Positions 36,528-45,842 of a stretch of DNA of 64,000 nt are shown in pieces. Source of the stretch: Burkholderia sp. 9120 (lineage in GTDB: Bacteria > Pseudomonadota > Gammaproteobacteria > Burkholderiales > Burkholderiaceae); NCBI RefSeq assembly GCF_000745015.1, contig NZ_JQNA01000001.1:372001-436000 (forward strand), written 5' to 3'. Made by a program: the position numbers and the translations under genes. The notes beneath the pieces are model-generated. The model was not told the origin of the DNA and searched no databases. It saw only the letters and a program-made list of their open reading frames with translations. How positions within the stretch are numbered: position 1 is the first letter of the stretch; every line of letters starts with the position of its first letter.

Positions 36528-36806
36528 TCAACGCCGCACCACCGACTGCCGCGGCAACGTCTGACGCGGCGTCTTCTCGTCGTCGTACAGCACGTACTTG
36601 CGGCCTTCCACATGACGATTGATCGTGGCGCGCACGTCCGCAGCTGTGGCATCTTCGGCGACTACCCGACGCGAAATCTGCCCGGTGGTGTCGATCCACT
36701 CGACAATCCGGCAGGCGCCGCCCCAAGGCTGGCGAATCGGTGCGGAGACGCGGCAGCCGCGCACCTGGATGGACCGATCGACTACGGTTTCACATGACTG
36801 TTTCAA
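36528..36806 (-). CDS. conserved-looking small hypothetical protein
   Basis: Unrecognised protein of 92 residues. It has an N-terminal CETVVDRSIQVRGCRVS region, then PWGGACRIVEW, and a C-terminal stretch (TINRHVEGRKYVLYDDEK) resembling a small alpha/beta fold. Codons end mostly in G or C, as in real genes here. I place the start at TTG 36806, which has AAAAAGGA 7 nt upstream; an ATG at 36842 has no ribosome site. It lies 165 bp downstream of radA on the same strand. No membrane segment or metal motif is visible apart from two cysteines. Confidence 0.6.
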   Translation of the reverse strand: MKQSCETVVDRSIQVRGCRVSAPIRQPWGGACRIVEWIDTTGQISRRVVAEDATAADVRATINRHVEGRKYVLYDDEKTPRQTLPRQSVVRR

Positions 36807-36971
36807 GGCGCGATCCTTTTTCTGGCATCTGAAGCGATGCATACGGCAATGCAATACGCTTGCAGCTTAGGAAAAAGGGTTGGCCGGCAGGTTACAGCCA
36901 ATATGGAGATATTTACCGGCCATTACCGCCAGGCGCGATCCGCACCGCGCCCGCCGGCGCCGGAAGCCCGT

Positions 36972-38348
36972 CTATTCGAGCGTGCGGACCCGGTCGATCG
37001 CCTGCTCGATCCGTTCGACCGCAACGACCTGTAAGCCTTCTATCGGCTGTTTCGGTGCATTGGCCTTCGGAATGACCGCGATGGAAAAGCCCAACTTGGC
37101 CGCTTCCTTCAGCCGGTCCTGACCGCGCGGCGACGGCCGGATCTCACCGGCCAGCCCCACTTCGCCGAATACGACGAGGCCTTTCGGCAGCGGCTTGTTG
37201 CGCATCGACGAATGAATCGCCAGCAGCACGGCCAGGTCGGCCGCCGGTTCGGTGATCTTCACGCCGCCCACCGCGTTCAGAAACACGTCCTGATCGAAAC
37301 AGGCAATGCCGGCGTGGCGGTGCAACACCGCCAGCAGCATTGCGAGCCGGTTCTGTTCGAGACCCACCGCGAGCCGCCGCGGATTCGGCGCGTTGGCCGA
37401 GTCCACCAGCGCCTGCACCTCCACCAGCAGCGGCCGCGTGCCCTCCTGCGTCACCAGCACGCAGGAACCGGGCACCGACTGCTCGTGCTGCGACAGAAAC
37501 AGCGCCGACGGATTGGCCACGCCGCGCAAGCCGCGCTCGGTCATCGCGAACACGCCCAGTTCGTTGACCGCGCCGAAGCGGTTCTTGATGGCGCGCACCA
37601 GGCGATACGACGAATGCGTGTCGCCCTCGAAGTACAGCACCGTATCCACGATGTGTTCGAGCACGCGCGGCCCGGCCAGCGCGCCTTCCTTGGTCACGTG
37701 GCCGACCATGATGATGGTGGTGCCCGACTGCTTGGCGATGCGCGTCAATTGCGCCGCGCACTCGCGCACCTGCGCAACCGAGCCCGGCGCGGAGGTCAGC
37801 GCGTCGGAATAGACGGTCTGGATCGAGTCGATCACGGCGACGTCGGGCTGATGCTCGGCGATCGTCGCCTGGATTTTTTCGAGCTGGATTTCCGCGAGCA
37901 ATTGCAGCTCGCTCGCTTTCGAGCCGGGCTCCAGCAACGAAAGCCGTTGCGCGCGCAACGCAATCTGCGCGGCCGATTCTTCGCCGCTGATGTAAAGCGC
38001 GCGTTTATCGGCGGCGATTTCGGCGAGCGATTGCAGCAGCAGCGTGGACTTGCCGATGCCCGGATCGCCGCCGATCAGCACCACGCCGCCCGGCACCAGA
38101 CCGCCGCCGAGCACGCGGTCGAATTCGCTGACGCCGGTGGAGAAACGCGGCACGTCGGACGCTTCGATGTCGGCGAGGCGGCGCACCGGCGCGCTCTTCG
38201 CGAGCGACTGGAAACGGTGCGTGGACGGCGCCTCCGCCACCGATTCGACCAGCGTGTTCCACGCATTGCAGGACGGGCACTGCCCGGCCCACTTCGGCGA
38301 TTGCCCGCCGCATTCACTACAGATGTACAGAGTCTTGGGTTTAGCCAC
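36972..38348 (-). CDS. radA: DNA repair protein RadA
   Basis: RecA-like ATPase that helps branch migration and processing of recombination intermediates. The 458-residue protein has a C4 zinc finger (C10, C13, C24, C27), Walker A GGDPGIGKST (93-102), the RadA-specific KNRFG motif (AIKNRFGAVNELG), and a C-terminal Lon-protease-like domain. The start is GTG at 38348 (MAKPKTLYICSECG). alr lies 40 bp upstream on the same strand, so the two are probably cotranscribed. Confidence 0.98.
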   Translation of the reverse strand: MAKPKTLYICSECGGQSPKWAGQCPSCNAWNTLVESVAEAPSTHRFQSLAKSAPVRRLADIEASDVPRFSTGVSEFDRVLGGGLVPGGVVLIGGDPGIGKSTLLLQSLAEIAADKRALYISGEESAAQIALRAQRLSLLEPGSKASELQLLAEIQLEKIQATIAEHQPDVAVIDSIQTVYSDALTSAPGSVAQVRECAAQLTRIAKQSGTTIIMVGHVTKEGALAGPRVLEHIVDTVLYFEGDTHSSYRLVRAIKNRFGAVNELGVFAMTERGLRGVANPSALFLSQHEQSVPGSCVLVTQEGTRPLLVEVQALVDSANAPNPRRLAVGLEQNRLAMLLAVLHRHAGIACFDQDVFLNAVGGVKITEPAADLAVLLAIHSSMRNKPLPKGLVVFGEVGLAGEIRPSPRGQDRLKEAAKLGFSIAVIPKANAPKQPIEGLQVVAVERIEQAIDRVRTLE

Positions 38349-38388
38349 GCGCGAGATTGCCTGAGTTGCTGTTTTCTGGATTGATGTC

Positions 38389-39459
38389 TTACTCGGCCCG
38401 CACCGGCACGCGCGGCGCGACCGCGCACATCAGCTCGTAGCCGATCGTGCCGCAGGCCTGCGCGACGTCGTCGATCGGCAGCGAGGTGCCCCACAGTTCG
38501 ACGCGCGAACCGACGTTGGCGGTCGGAATCGGCGTCAGGTCGACGGTCAGCATGTCCATCGAGACCCGCCCGACGATCCGCGTACGCACGCCGTCGACGA
38601 TCACCGGCGTGCCTTCCGGCGCGACCCGCGGATAGCCATCCGCGTAGCCGCACGCCACCACGCCGATGCGCATCGGCGCACGCGACTTGAACGACGAGCC
38701 GTAGCCGACCGTTTGCCCTTCGCTCAGGGTCTGCACGGCGATCAGTTCCGACGCGAGCGTCATGGCCGGCTGCAAGCCCGTGCCCTGGATCGCGGCCGTC
38801 ACGCCCGACGGCGACGCGCCGTACAGGATGATGCCCGGGCGCACCCAGTCGAAGTGCGCGGCCGGATGCCACAGCGTGGCCGCCGAGTTGGACAAGCTGC
38901 GCGCGCCGGCAATGCCCTGCGCGCCGCGCTCGAACGCTTCCATCTGATAGCCGATGCCGCGGTCGCCGTCGGCATCGGAAAAATGGGTCATCAGCGTGAT
39001 CTGGCCGACGCCCTGGGCGGCGCGCGCGCGCTCCCACGCGGCGCGGTATTTCTCCGGCGTGTAACCGAGGCGGTTCATGCCGGTGTTCATCTTCAACTGG
39101 ATGTTGACGGGTTTGGACAGGCGCGCCATTTCGAGCATGCGCAACTGTTCGTCCGAATGCAGCGCGGTGGTCAGGCTGTAGCGGTCGATCACGTCGATAT
39201 CGGTCGGACGGAAGAAGCCTTCGAGCAGCAGAATCGGGCCGGCCCAGCCCAATTCACGCAACTTCACGGCTTCTTCGAGGTCAAGCAAACCAAAGCCGTC
39301 GGTGGCGCGCAGACCAGGGAAAGCACGGGCGAGACCGTGCCCGTAGGCGTTCGCTTTGACGACAGCCCAGATCTTGGATTTCGGCGCGTAGCGGCGGGCG
39401 ACAGCGAGATTATTGGCGAGTGCGGCGGTATGGATCGTGGCTGAAAGGGGGCGCGGCAT
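38389..39459 (-). CDS. alr: alanine racemase
   Basis: PLP enzyme that supplies D-alanine for peptidoglycan. The 356-residue protein has the Schiff-base lysine K35 in [11 protein letters not shown], and the second catalytic Tyr lies in the GYGSSFKSR...CGYADGYPR region of the C-terminal domain. The length fits the DadX/Alr type of proteobacteria. It is divergent from lplT (220 bp between), and radA follows on the same strand. Confidence 0.97.
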   Translation of the reverse strand: MPRPLSATIHTAALANNLAVARRYAPKSKIWAVVKANAYGHGLARAFPGLRATDGFGLLDLEEAVKLRELGWAGPILLLEGFFRPTDIDVIDRYSLTTALHSDEQLRMLEMARLSKPVNIQLKMNTGMNRLGYTPEKYRAAWERARAAQGVGQITLMTHFSDADGDRGIGYQMEAFERGAQGIAGARSLSNSAATLWHPAAHFDWVRPGIILYGASPSGVTAAIQGTGLQPAMTLASELIAVQTLSEGQTVGYGSSFKSRAPMRIGVVACGYADGYPRVAPEGTPVIVDGVRTRIVGRVSMDMLTVDLTPIPTANVGSRVELWGTSLPIDDVAQACGTIGYELMCAVAPRVPVRAE

Positions 39460-39679
39460 GGGATATTTTCGTAAAGACGCTTGCGAATCAGCGGCTTACA
39501 GGGCGTTTTCAACGCTCGGCAGCCCGCTGGGCGGTGCGATCAAGGATTTTGCTAGTCCGAATCCAGCTATTTTCATGATATAAAGCCGTGCGCACAACCC
39601 ATTTCGAACGGTATAAGCCCGGACGCCTTCCACACGGCACCGGGGCGGACAGACCGCAGCGAGGACAGCATCGCATCAG

Positions 39680-40987
39680 ATGAAAAAAGGTTTTTACACC
39701 ATCATGGCCGCGCAGTTTTTTTCGTCGCTGGCCGACAATGCGCTTCTGATCGCTGCTATTGCACTGCTGAAAGATCTTCACGCCCCGAACTGGATGACGC
39801 CGCTGCTCAAGTTGTTCTTTGTGCTGTCGTACGTCGTGCTGGCTGCGTTCGTGGGCGCCTTCGCCGATTCGCGTCCCAAGGGGCGCGTGATGTTTGTCAC
39901 CAACACCATCAAGGTCGCCGGCTGCATCACGATGCTGATCGGCGCGCACCCGCTGATCGCCTACGGCATCGTGGGGTTCGGCGCGGCGGCCTACTCGCCC
40001 GCCAAATACGGCATTCTCACCGAACTGCTACCGCCTGACCGGCTGGTCGCCGCGAACGGCTGGATCGAAGGCACCACGGTCGGCTCGATCATTCTCGGCA
40101 CGGTACTTGGCGGCGCGCTGATCAGTCCGCACATCGCCGCGCCGATCCTCAGGCAGCACATTCCCACGGTCAACACGCCGGCCGAAGCGGCCATGCTGGT
40201 GATCATGGCGATCTACATCATCGCCGCGCTGTTCAATCTGCGCATTCCCGACACCGGCGCGCGTTATCCGAAACAGGAACGCGGCCCGATCAAACTCGTC
40301 ACCGATTTCGCCGACTGCTTTCTCGTGCTGTGGCGCGACAAGCTGGGGCAGATTTCGCTCGCGGTCACCACGCTGTTCTGGGGCGCCGGCGCGACGCTGC
40401 AATTCATCGTGCTGAAATGGGCCGAAGTGTCGCTGAACATGTCGCTGTCCGAAGCGGCCATCCTGCAAGCCGTGGTGGCGGTCGGCGTGGCGGCCGGCGC
40501 GATCTTCGCCGCCTCGCGCGTGCCGTTGAAGAAGTCGCTGTCGGTGCTGCCGGTCGGCATCATGATGGGTATCGCCGTGATGCTGATGGCGTTCTACACG
40601 CGCAGCCTGTTCCCCGTTCATTGGGGCGTGTATTTCGGCCGCGTGCATGTGCCGGGCTACCTGATCGTCGCGTATATTTTCCTGATGATCGTCGGCGGTC
40701 TGTCGGGCTTTTTCGTCGTGCCGATGAACGCGCTGCTGCAGCATCGCGGGCACGTGCTGATGTCGGCGGGTCACTCGATCGCCGTGCAGAATTTCAACGA
40801 AAATCTCTCCGTGCTGGTCATGCTGTGCCTCTACGCCGTGCTGGTGTGGCTCGACGTGCCGGTCACGGCTGTGATCGTGCTGTTCGGCACCTTCGTCTGT
40901 CTGATGATGTGGCTCGTGATGCGGCGCCACCAGGCGAATCAGCGCGAGTTCGACTCGGTCGCGCTGATCGGCGAAGCCAGGCACTGA
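39680..40987 (+). CDS. lplT: lysophospholipid transporter LplT
   Basis: MFS carrier that flips lysophospholipids into the cytoplasm for re-acylation. The 435-residue protein has about twelve membrane helices and the LplT-type start MKKGFYTIMAAQFFSSLADNA. SPAKYGILTELLPPDRLVAANGWIEG is a well-kept motif of this subfamily. The fused acyltransferase domain found in some relatives is absent. thiD follows 70 bp later. Confidence 0.95.
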   Translation: MKKGFYTIMAAQFFSSLADNALLIAAIALLKDLHAPNWMTPLLKLFFVLSYVVLAAFVGAFADSRPKGRVMFVTNTIKVAGCITMLIGAHPLIAYGIVGFGAAAYSPAKYGILTELLPPDRLVAANGWIEGTTVGSIILGTVLGGALISPHIAAPILRQHIPTVNTPAEAAMLVIMAIYIIAALFNLRIPDTGARYPKQERGPIKLVTDFADCFLVLWRDKLGQISLAVTTLFWGAGATLQFIVLKWAEVSLNMSLSEAAILQAVVAVGVAAGAIFAASRVPLKKSLSVLPVGIMMGIAVMLMAFYTRSLFPVHWGVYFGRVHVPGYLIVAYIFLMIVGGLSGFFVVPMNALLQHRGHVLMSAGHSIAVQNFNENLSVLVMLCLYAVLVWLDVPVTAVIVLFGTFVCLMMWLVMRRHQANQREFDSVALIGEARH

Positions 40988-41057
40988 TTCGCAGCGGGCC
41001 TCGCTCTCTCGCTAGCGCCCGCGCCTTCCTCGCGCCTTCCTCTTTCCTCGCTTTGCC

Positions 41058-41864
41058 ATGACTCAACCTATTCCGAATGTGCTGACCATCGCCGGTTCCG
41101 ATTCCGGCGGCGGCGCCGGCATTCAGGCCGATCTGAAGGCTTTCTCGGCGCTCGGCGCCTACGGCGCGAGCGTGATCACCGCGCTGACCGCGCAAAACAC
41201 GCGCGGCGTCACGGCGATTCACGCGCCGGACCCCGGCTTCGTGACGGCGCAGCTCGACGCGGTGTTCGACGATATCCGCATCGACGCCGTGAAGATCGGC
41301 ATGCTGGCGAACGCGCCGATCGCGCGAGCGGTCGCGGATGCGTTGCGGCGCCACAAGCCCAAACACGTCGTGCTCGACACGGTGATGATTTCGAAGAGTA
41401 ATCACGCGTTGCTGCTGCCGGATGCGGTCGCGGCGGTGCGCGACGAACTGCTGCCGCTGGCCGATCTGCTGACGCCGAACCTGCCGGAAGCCGCCGCGTT
41501 GCTCGGCGTGCCCAGCGCGACCGATGAAGCCGGCATGGTGGAGCAAGGCGAAGCCCTGCGCGCGCTCGGCGCGCGCGCGGTGCTGATGAAGGGCGGCCAT
41601 TTGAGCGCGGCGGACAGTCCGGACTGGCTGGTTGAAGCAGGCGGCACGTTGCGTCTTGGCGGCCCGCGTGTGCCGGTGAAGAACACGCATGGGACGGGCT
41701 GCACGTTGTCGTCGGCGATTGCGGCGCTGATTCCGCAACGTAGCGATCTGGCGAGCGCGGTGGCCGATGCGAAGCTGTATCTGACCGGCGCGCTGCAGGC
41801 GAGCGATCGGTTAGAGGTGGGCAGCGGGGTTGGGCCGGTGCATCACTTTTATCGGTGGTGGTGA
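41058..41864 (+). CDS. thiD: bifunctional hydroxymethylpyrimidine kinase/phosphomethylpyrimidine kinase
   Basis: Phosphorylates HMP twice to supply the pyrimidine half of thiamine. The 268-residue ribokinase-fold protein has VLTIAGSDSGGGAGIQADLKAF at the start and the anion-hole motif THGTGCTLSSA near the C-terminus. No other thiamine genes are nearby. It converges on the DUF1853 gene with 47 bp between. Confidence 0.97.
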   Translation: MTQPIPNVLTIAGSDSGGGAGIQADLKAFSALGAYGASVITALTAQNTRGVTAIHAPDPGFVTAQLDAVFDDIRIDAVKIGMLANAPIARAVADALRRHKPKHVVLDTVMISKSNHALLLPDAVAAVRDELLPLADLLTPNLPEAAALLGVPSATDEAGMVEQGEALRALGARAVLMKGGHLSAADSPDWLVEAGGTLRLGGPRVPVKNTHGTGCTLSSAIAALIPQRSDLASAVADAKLYLTGALQASDRLEVGSGVGPVHHFYRWW

Positions 41865-41911
41865 GGGATTGGGCGGCTGGGCGCGGCTACGCCCGTTTCT
41901 GCTACTAGTTG

Positions 41912-42922
41912 CTACTGCCGCGCGTAAGCCTGAGCCTGCTCGGGCCATTCGTCCGGCACGATAAAACCGCGCGAACGTTCCACCAGATTGCCCGCGCTGT
42001 CCTCGTCGAATGCGACGACCATCGCCGGTCCATGTTGATGCGACGTTTGCGCGGCAAGCGTGTCGGCATCGACAAGCGTCTGTTCTGACGCATCCGCCAC
42101 ATCTGCCTCGTGCTGTTCGTAGCGCCTCGGCGCGAGCCACTCCAGGCGCGGCAACGTCCGCCATTTGCACGCCTGCCCGGCCGCGAAACCCGGCCAGTCG
42201 TTGCGCGTCACCCACCACCCTCGCCCATGCGCCGGATCCAGCTCGACGGGATCGAGCGGCGTCTCGCCGTGCCGGTAAAACAGCCAGCCTTTGATGAACA
42301 TCTGCGGCGTCCACGGCCCCGCGTAGCCGGTCGACGCGAACGCTTCACGCGCGCTCATCGGCAATTGATGATTCAGCACATGCGCGAGCTTGAGATCGAA
42401 GCGGTCTTTCAGATTCGGCCCGACGTAGTCCGCCAGCTTGCCGCGCCCCGCGCCGGCATGCAGATAGCACTTCACGGCCAGCTCCCAATGGAGCCGCGCG
42501 CCGCGTTGCGTCTGCAGCAGAAAATCGCACTCGCCGAGCGTGATGCCTTCATGCCGCAGCGGCACACCCGCCGCGATCAGCCGCGCCGCCGGTCCGTTCT
42601 GCAAGAACCAGCCGAGCAGTCGCTCAGCGTAACGGCCAAGACGCGTGATGCGCGTCGCCGTCAGATCGTGCTGTAGAGGCGCCGGTGCGGCATCGAGGGC
42701 GCACAGCCAGGCGACGGTTGCTTCAAACTCCTGACGCGTGTCGAACGGCGTCGCGAGCACGCCCGCCGGTGGTTGCGCGCGCAACAGATCGGCACTCAGC
42801 AGCAACCAGGCGAGATCACGCACGGCGGGCGCGCGCAATTGGGTCAGCAGCGTGTCGAGCGTCGCGGCGCGAGCGCCGGGCGCGACGGCGACGTGTGCCG
42901 CCGAACCATCGGCGGTCGTCAC
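41912..42922 (-). CDS. DUF1853 family protein, possible PD-(D/E)XK nuclease-like fold
   Basis: Protein of unknown function, 336 residues, matching DUF1853 by its general pattern (LAWLLLSADLL near the start, LGRYAERLL, HEGITLGECDFLL, WELAVKCYL, and a WW/ND region near the C-terminus). D133, E147 and K151 form D-x13-E-x3-K on two successive predicted strands, which resembles a PD-(D/E)XK active site; this is inference. The start is GTG at 42922, overlapping the udg stop (GTGA), so translation is coupled. The frame is open further upstream inside udg. Confidence 0.85.
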   Translation of the reverse strand: MTTADGSAAHVAVAPGARAATLDTLLTQLRAPAVRDLAWLLLSADLLRAQPPAGVLATPFDTRQEFEATVAWLCALDAAPAPLQHDLTATRITRLGRYAERLLGWFLQNGPAARLIAAGVPLRHEGITLGECDFLLQTQRGARLHWELAVKCYLHAGAGRGKLADYVGPNLKDRFDLKLAHVLNHQLPMSAREAFASTGYAGPWTPQMFIKGWLFYRHGETPLDPVELDPAHGRGWWVTRNDWPGFAAGQACKWRTLPRLEWLAPRRYEQHEADVADASEQTLVDADTLAAQTSHQHGPAMVVAFDEDSAGNLVERSRGFIVPDEWPEQAQAYARQ

Positions 42923-44046
42923 TTCGGCGGGTCCGCGGGCGCGCCACCAGCCGCGCGCCACGTGTCGCGCGCGAGGCACAGGTCGGCCCACGCCTTCGCC
43001 TTATCCGGCAAGCTGCGCAGCAGATATGCCGGGTGATAGGTGACGATCACCGGCACGCCTTCGTATTCGTGCACGCGGCCACGCAGCGACGAAATGCTCG
43101 ACTCGGTCTTCAGCAGACTCTGCGCGGCGAAGCGGCCGAGCGCGACGATCAGTTTCGGTTTGACCAGCGCGACCTGACGCTGCAGATACGGCTCGCAGCG
43201 CGCGACTTCGTCCGGCTCGGGATTGCGGTTGCCGGGCGGCCGGCACTTGATCACGTTCGCGATGTAGACGTTGGTGTCGCGCGCGAGTGTCAGCGAACGC
43301 AGCATGTTGTCGAGCAGCTTGCCGGCCTGGCCGACGAACGGCTCGCCCTGACGGTCTTCGTTCTCGCCGGGGGCTTCGCCGATCAGCATCCAGTCGGCGT
43401 TGCGATCGCCGACGCCGAACACGGTGTTGGTGCGCTTCTCGCACAACCGGCAACTTTCGCAGGCCGCAACGCGTTCGCTCAGCGCGTCCCAGTCGAGCGT
43501 GTGGATTGCCGGCGGTTGGGGTGCTTCGCGGCGAGCTTCGGGCGGCGCGTGTCCGTGCCCGGGCGCCTCGGTTGGCAGATCGTCGAACCACGCGAAATCG
43601 TCGTCGGGCGGTGCGTCGAATGAAGGCGATTGTTCAGGGGCGCGCGATTGTGTTGCAGGCCGGGTTGGCGGCTTCGGTTGATGCGGTGTTTCGACGGTGG
43701 GCGATTGCGAGCGGGTTTGAGCTTCAGGTTGCGCCGGTTGCATACGGCGCTCGTTTGACCGGCCGTCCTGTACGGGACGCGGTGATTCGCTTGCGCGCAT
43801 CGGCGCGTCGCGATCGTCGGAGCGATCGCGTGTGGCCGGTTGCTGCGACGGTTGCTGCGACGGTTGAGCCGCGCGGCGCATCTCCGGCTCAACTGCAGCT
43901 GCGGCGGCCACATCTTGCCCGCTGGCCGCTTCAGACGCTTCAGACGCTTCTGTCGCTTCAGACGCAACCGGCTGCGCCGCCATTCCGCGACGCACCCACA
44001 GCGGCGCGAGGCCGAACTCTTCCAGTACCGAATCATGCAGCGCCAT
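42919..44046 (-). CDS. uracil-DNA glycosylase, family 4/5 type (iron-sulfur)
   Basis: Removes uracil from DNA. The 375-residue protein has a conserved C-terminal domain from about residue 180 with cysteines for a [4Fe-4S] cluster (C196/C199/C202 region, C268, C284), motif A GEAPGENED (223-231), and the C-terminal HPAYLLR motif (338-344). About 150 residues of Gln/Pro/Ala/Ser-rich low-complexity sequence precede it (EASEASEA, QPSQQPSQQP). The start ATG at 44046 overlaps rimI by 14 bp. It is coupled to DUF1853 behind it. Confidence 0.93.
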   Translation of the reverse strand: MALHDSVLEEFGLAPLWVRRGMAAQPVASEATEASEASEAASGQDVAAAAAVEPEMRRAAQPSQQPSQQPATRDRSDDRDAPMRASESPRPVQDGRSNERRMQPAQPEAQTRSQSPTVETPHQPKPPTRPATQSRAPEQSPSFDAPPDDDFAWFDDLPTEAPGHGHAPPEARREAPQPPAIHTLDWDALSERVAACESCRLCEKRTNTVFGVGDRNADWMLIGEAPGENEDRQGEPFVGQAGKLLDNMLRSLTLARDTNVYIANVIKCRPPGNRNPEPDEVARCEPYLQRQVALVKPKLIVALGRFAAQSLLKTESSISSLRGRVHEYEGVPVIVTYHPAYLLRSLPDKAKAWADLCLARDTWRAAGGAPADPPK

Positions 44047-44527
44047 CTGCGCCCTCCGTGGCAAACGAGAAACGCATCACGATGGCGTCCTCCCGGCTGC
44101 GATGCCGCGCCGGATAATAATTTTTGCGCCGGCCGATCGACGCAAAGCCGAAGCGCTCGTACAGCCGGATCGCGCGATGATTCGACGGCCGCACTTCGAG
44201 CAGCAGGCCTTCGAGTTTTTCCGCGCGGGTAATCCGCACCGCTTCGCGAAGCAGCGCGAGACCGGCGCCGCCGCCCTGCGCGGCAGGCGTCACGCACAGG
44301 TTGAGCAGATGCATTTCATCGACCACCGGCATCAGCACGCAATAGCCGATCAGCGCGCCGGTCACATGACGCAGGCAGATGCCGAAATAGCCATTGCGCA
44401 GCGAGTCGCCGAAATTGCCACGGCTCCAGGGAAACTCATACGCGATCTTTTCGATGGCCGCGACCTCGTCCAGATCGCCTTCCGTCATCGGCGATATGTA
44501 GCGGTCAGCTAGCAACACGCCGCTCAT
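44033..44527 (-). CDS. rimI: ribosomal protein S18 alanine N-acetyltransferase
   Basis: GNAT enzyme that acetylates the N-terminal alanine of S18. The 164-residue protein has the motif-A glycine-rich loop (TPAAQGGGAGLALL), LLLEVRPSNHRAIRLYERFGF and RKNYYP, which are the RimI hallmarks. The start overlaps the tsaB stop (ATGA) and the end overlaps udg. tsaB-rimI is the standard order. Confidence 0.96.
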   Translation of the reverse strand: MSGVLLADRYISPMTEGDLDEVAAIEKIAYEFPWSRGNFGDSLRNGYFGICLRHVTGALIGYCVLMPVVDEMHLLNLCVTPAAQGGGAGLALLREAVRITRAEKLEGLLLEVRPSNHRAIRLYERFGFASIGRRKNYYPARHRSREDAIVMRFSFATEGADGAA

Positions 44528-45405
44528 TGGCCGCCCTCGCCCGGCTGGATGTCGTGTGAGGCGTGGGCGCCCTGCGATGCTTGAGTGGCTTGAGTGGCTT
44601 GAGTGGCTTGAGTGGCTTGAGTGGCTTGAGCGGCTTGAGTGGCTTGAGCGGCTTGAGCGGCCTTTTCAGCCTTGTCGGCCATCCGCTCCGCCGTGGTCTG
44701 CGCGACCTTGTCGCGCACGTATTCCGGCGCGGCCTGATCGGCCGGCACGGTGCGGCCGGCGCGCAACGCACGCAACGCGGCATGCGCGAGCGGCACGGCG
44801 TGCGGCAACGCATCGCCGTCGACCGTGCGCGCTGCGGCCACCGCGGGCAGCCGCGTGCCGAACGCGGCGGCGGCGTTGCCGGCCAGCGTGAACGGAACCT
44901 CCGGCAACACCAAGCGCTCCGGCGCGTCGAGCGAGGCCGCTTGCAGCGTGCGCCAGTCGCCCTGCGCCTCATCCCACGCGAAGTCGGCCCAATAGATTTC
45001 GTCCATGCGGGCATCGAGCGCGGCCAGCACGCGCGTCGCCGACGGATCGCGCAAGCGGGCACTTTCCGCGCAAGCCAGCAGCGTGCTGACCGGCACAACC
45101 GGCAGATTCAGGCCGAACGCGAGACCTTGCGCGACGCCGGTTGCCGTGCGCAGGCCGGTGAACGAGCCGGGGCCGGAGCCGAATGCGATCGCGTCGCAGT
45201 CCGCCAGCGTCAGGCCGGCTTCGGCGAACAGTTCGCGGATGGCGGGGAGCAGGCGCGTACTGGAGACCGCGCCGGTCTGCTCATGGCGGACCCAGAGGCG
45301 GGGTTCGGCATGCGTCTGGCCGGCGACGGCGACGGCGACGGACAAAAGCGCTACCGAACAGAATTCGGTCGACGTATCGAGAGCGAGGAGCACAGTTTGA
45401 GTCAT
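44524..45405 (-). CDS. tsaB: tRNA threonylcarbamoyladenosine biosynthesis protein TsaB, with repetitive C-terminal tail
   Basis: Partner of TsaD and TsaE in making t6A37 of ANN-decoding tRNAs. The product of 293 residues has LLALDTSTEFCSVAL at the start and AFGSGPGSFTGLRTATGVAQGLAF, both family signatures. After about residue 240 it ends in a low-complexity tail of Gln-Ala-Thr/Ala triplets coded by a 9-bp tandem repeat, which is not part of the known fold. ATG at 45405 is chosen; the frame upstream is open but unlike TsaB. Confidence 0.96.
   Translation of the reverse strand: MTQTVLLALDTSTEFCSVALLSVAVAVAGQTHAEPRLWVRHEQTGAVSSTRLLPAIRELFAEAGLTLADCDAIAFGSGPGSFTGLRTATGVAQGLAFGLNLPVVPVSTLLACAESARLRDPSATRVLAALDARMDEIYWADFAWDEAQGDWRTLQAASLDAPERLVLPEVPFTLAGNAAAAFGTRLPAVAAARTVDGDALPHAVPLAHAALRALRAGRTVPADQAAPEYVRDKVAQTTAERMADKAEKAAQAAQATQAAQATQATQATQATQATQASQGAHASHDIQPGEGGQ
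44581..44661. repeat. 9-bp tandem repeat inside tsaB
   Basis: Nine copies of TTGAGTGGC or TTGAGCGGC on the plus strand, encoding repeated Ala/Gln/Thr triplets on the minus strand. Because the unit is 9 bp, copy-number changes keep the reading frame. Confidence 0.9.
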
Positions 45406-45572
45406 GGACCGTATTGTAATCGGCGTGATCGGCGCGGCGCGCGCCAATCTGGTTCGGGTTGGCCCGCAAGCCGGTGGCCGGCGTTTGGAATAAGCCCTCG
45501 GGCCGTCGACGGCAGGCAATTGTTATGATCGTCGGCCACCGTAACCCACTCCCGCTACCGGGCAAAACGAAC

Positions 45573-45842
45573 ATGACCGACATCACCACCCAATTCGCGC
45601 AAGCCCAGGAAGACGTCAAACAGTTGACGGAGCGTCCGGGCAACCTCACGCTGCTGCGCCTCTACGCGCTCTTCAAGCAGGCGACCGAAGGCGACGTCCA
45701 CGGCGACAAGCCGGGCTTCACCGACATCGTCGGCAAATACAAGTACGACGCGTGGGGCGCGCTCAAAGGCACCACGCAGGACGCCGCCAAGCAGCAATAC
45801 GCGGAACTCGTCGAATCGCTGAAGAACGGCACGGCGGCCTGA
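45573..45842 (+). CDS. acyl-CoA-binding protein
   Basis: Small cytosolic protein of 89 residues with the ACBP four-helix fold. It shows the conserved LLRLYALFKQATEGD, KYKYDAWGALKGT and the AKQQYAELV helix that contact the CoA and acyl chain. ACBPs are universal in eukaryotes but patchy in bacteria; they are frequent in Burkholderiaceae. It is divergent from tsaB (167 bp). ATG at 45573 is clear, although the frame is open upstream. Confidence 0.93.
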   Translation: MTDITTQFAQAQEDVKQLTERPGNLTLLRLYALFKQATEGDVHGDKPGFTDIVGKYKYDAWGALKGTTQDAAKQQYAELVESLKNGTAA

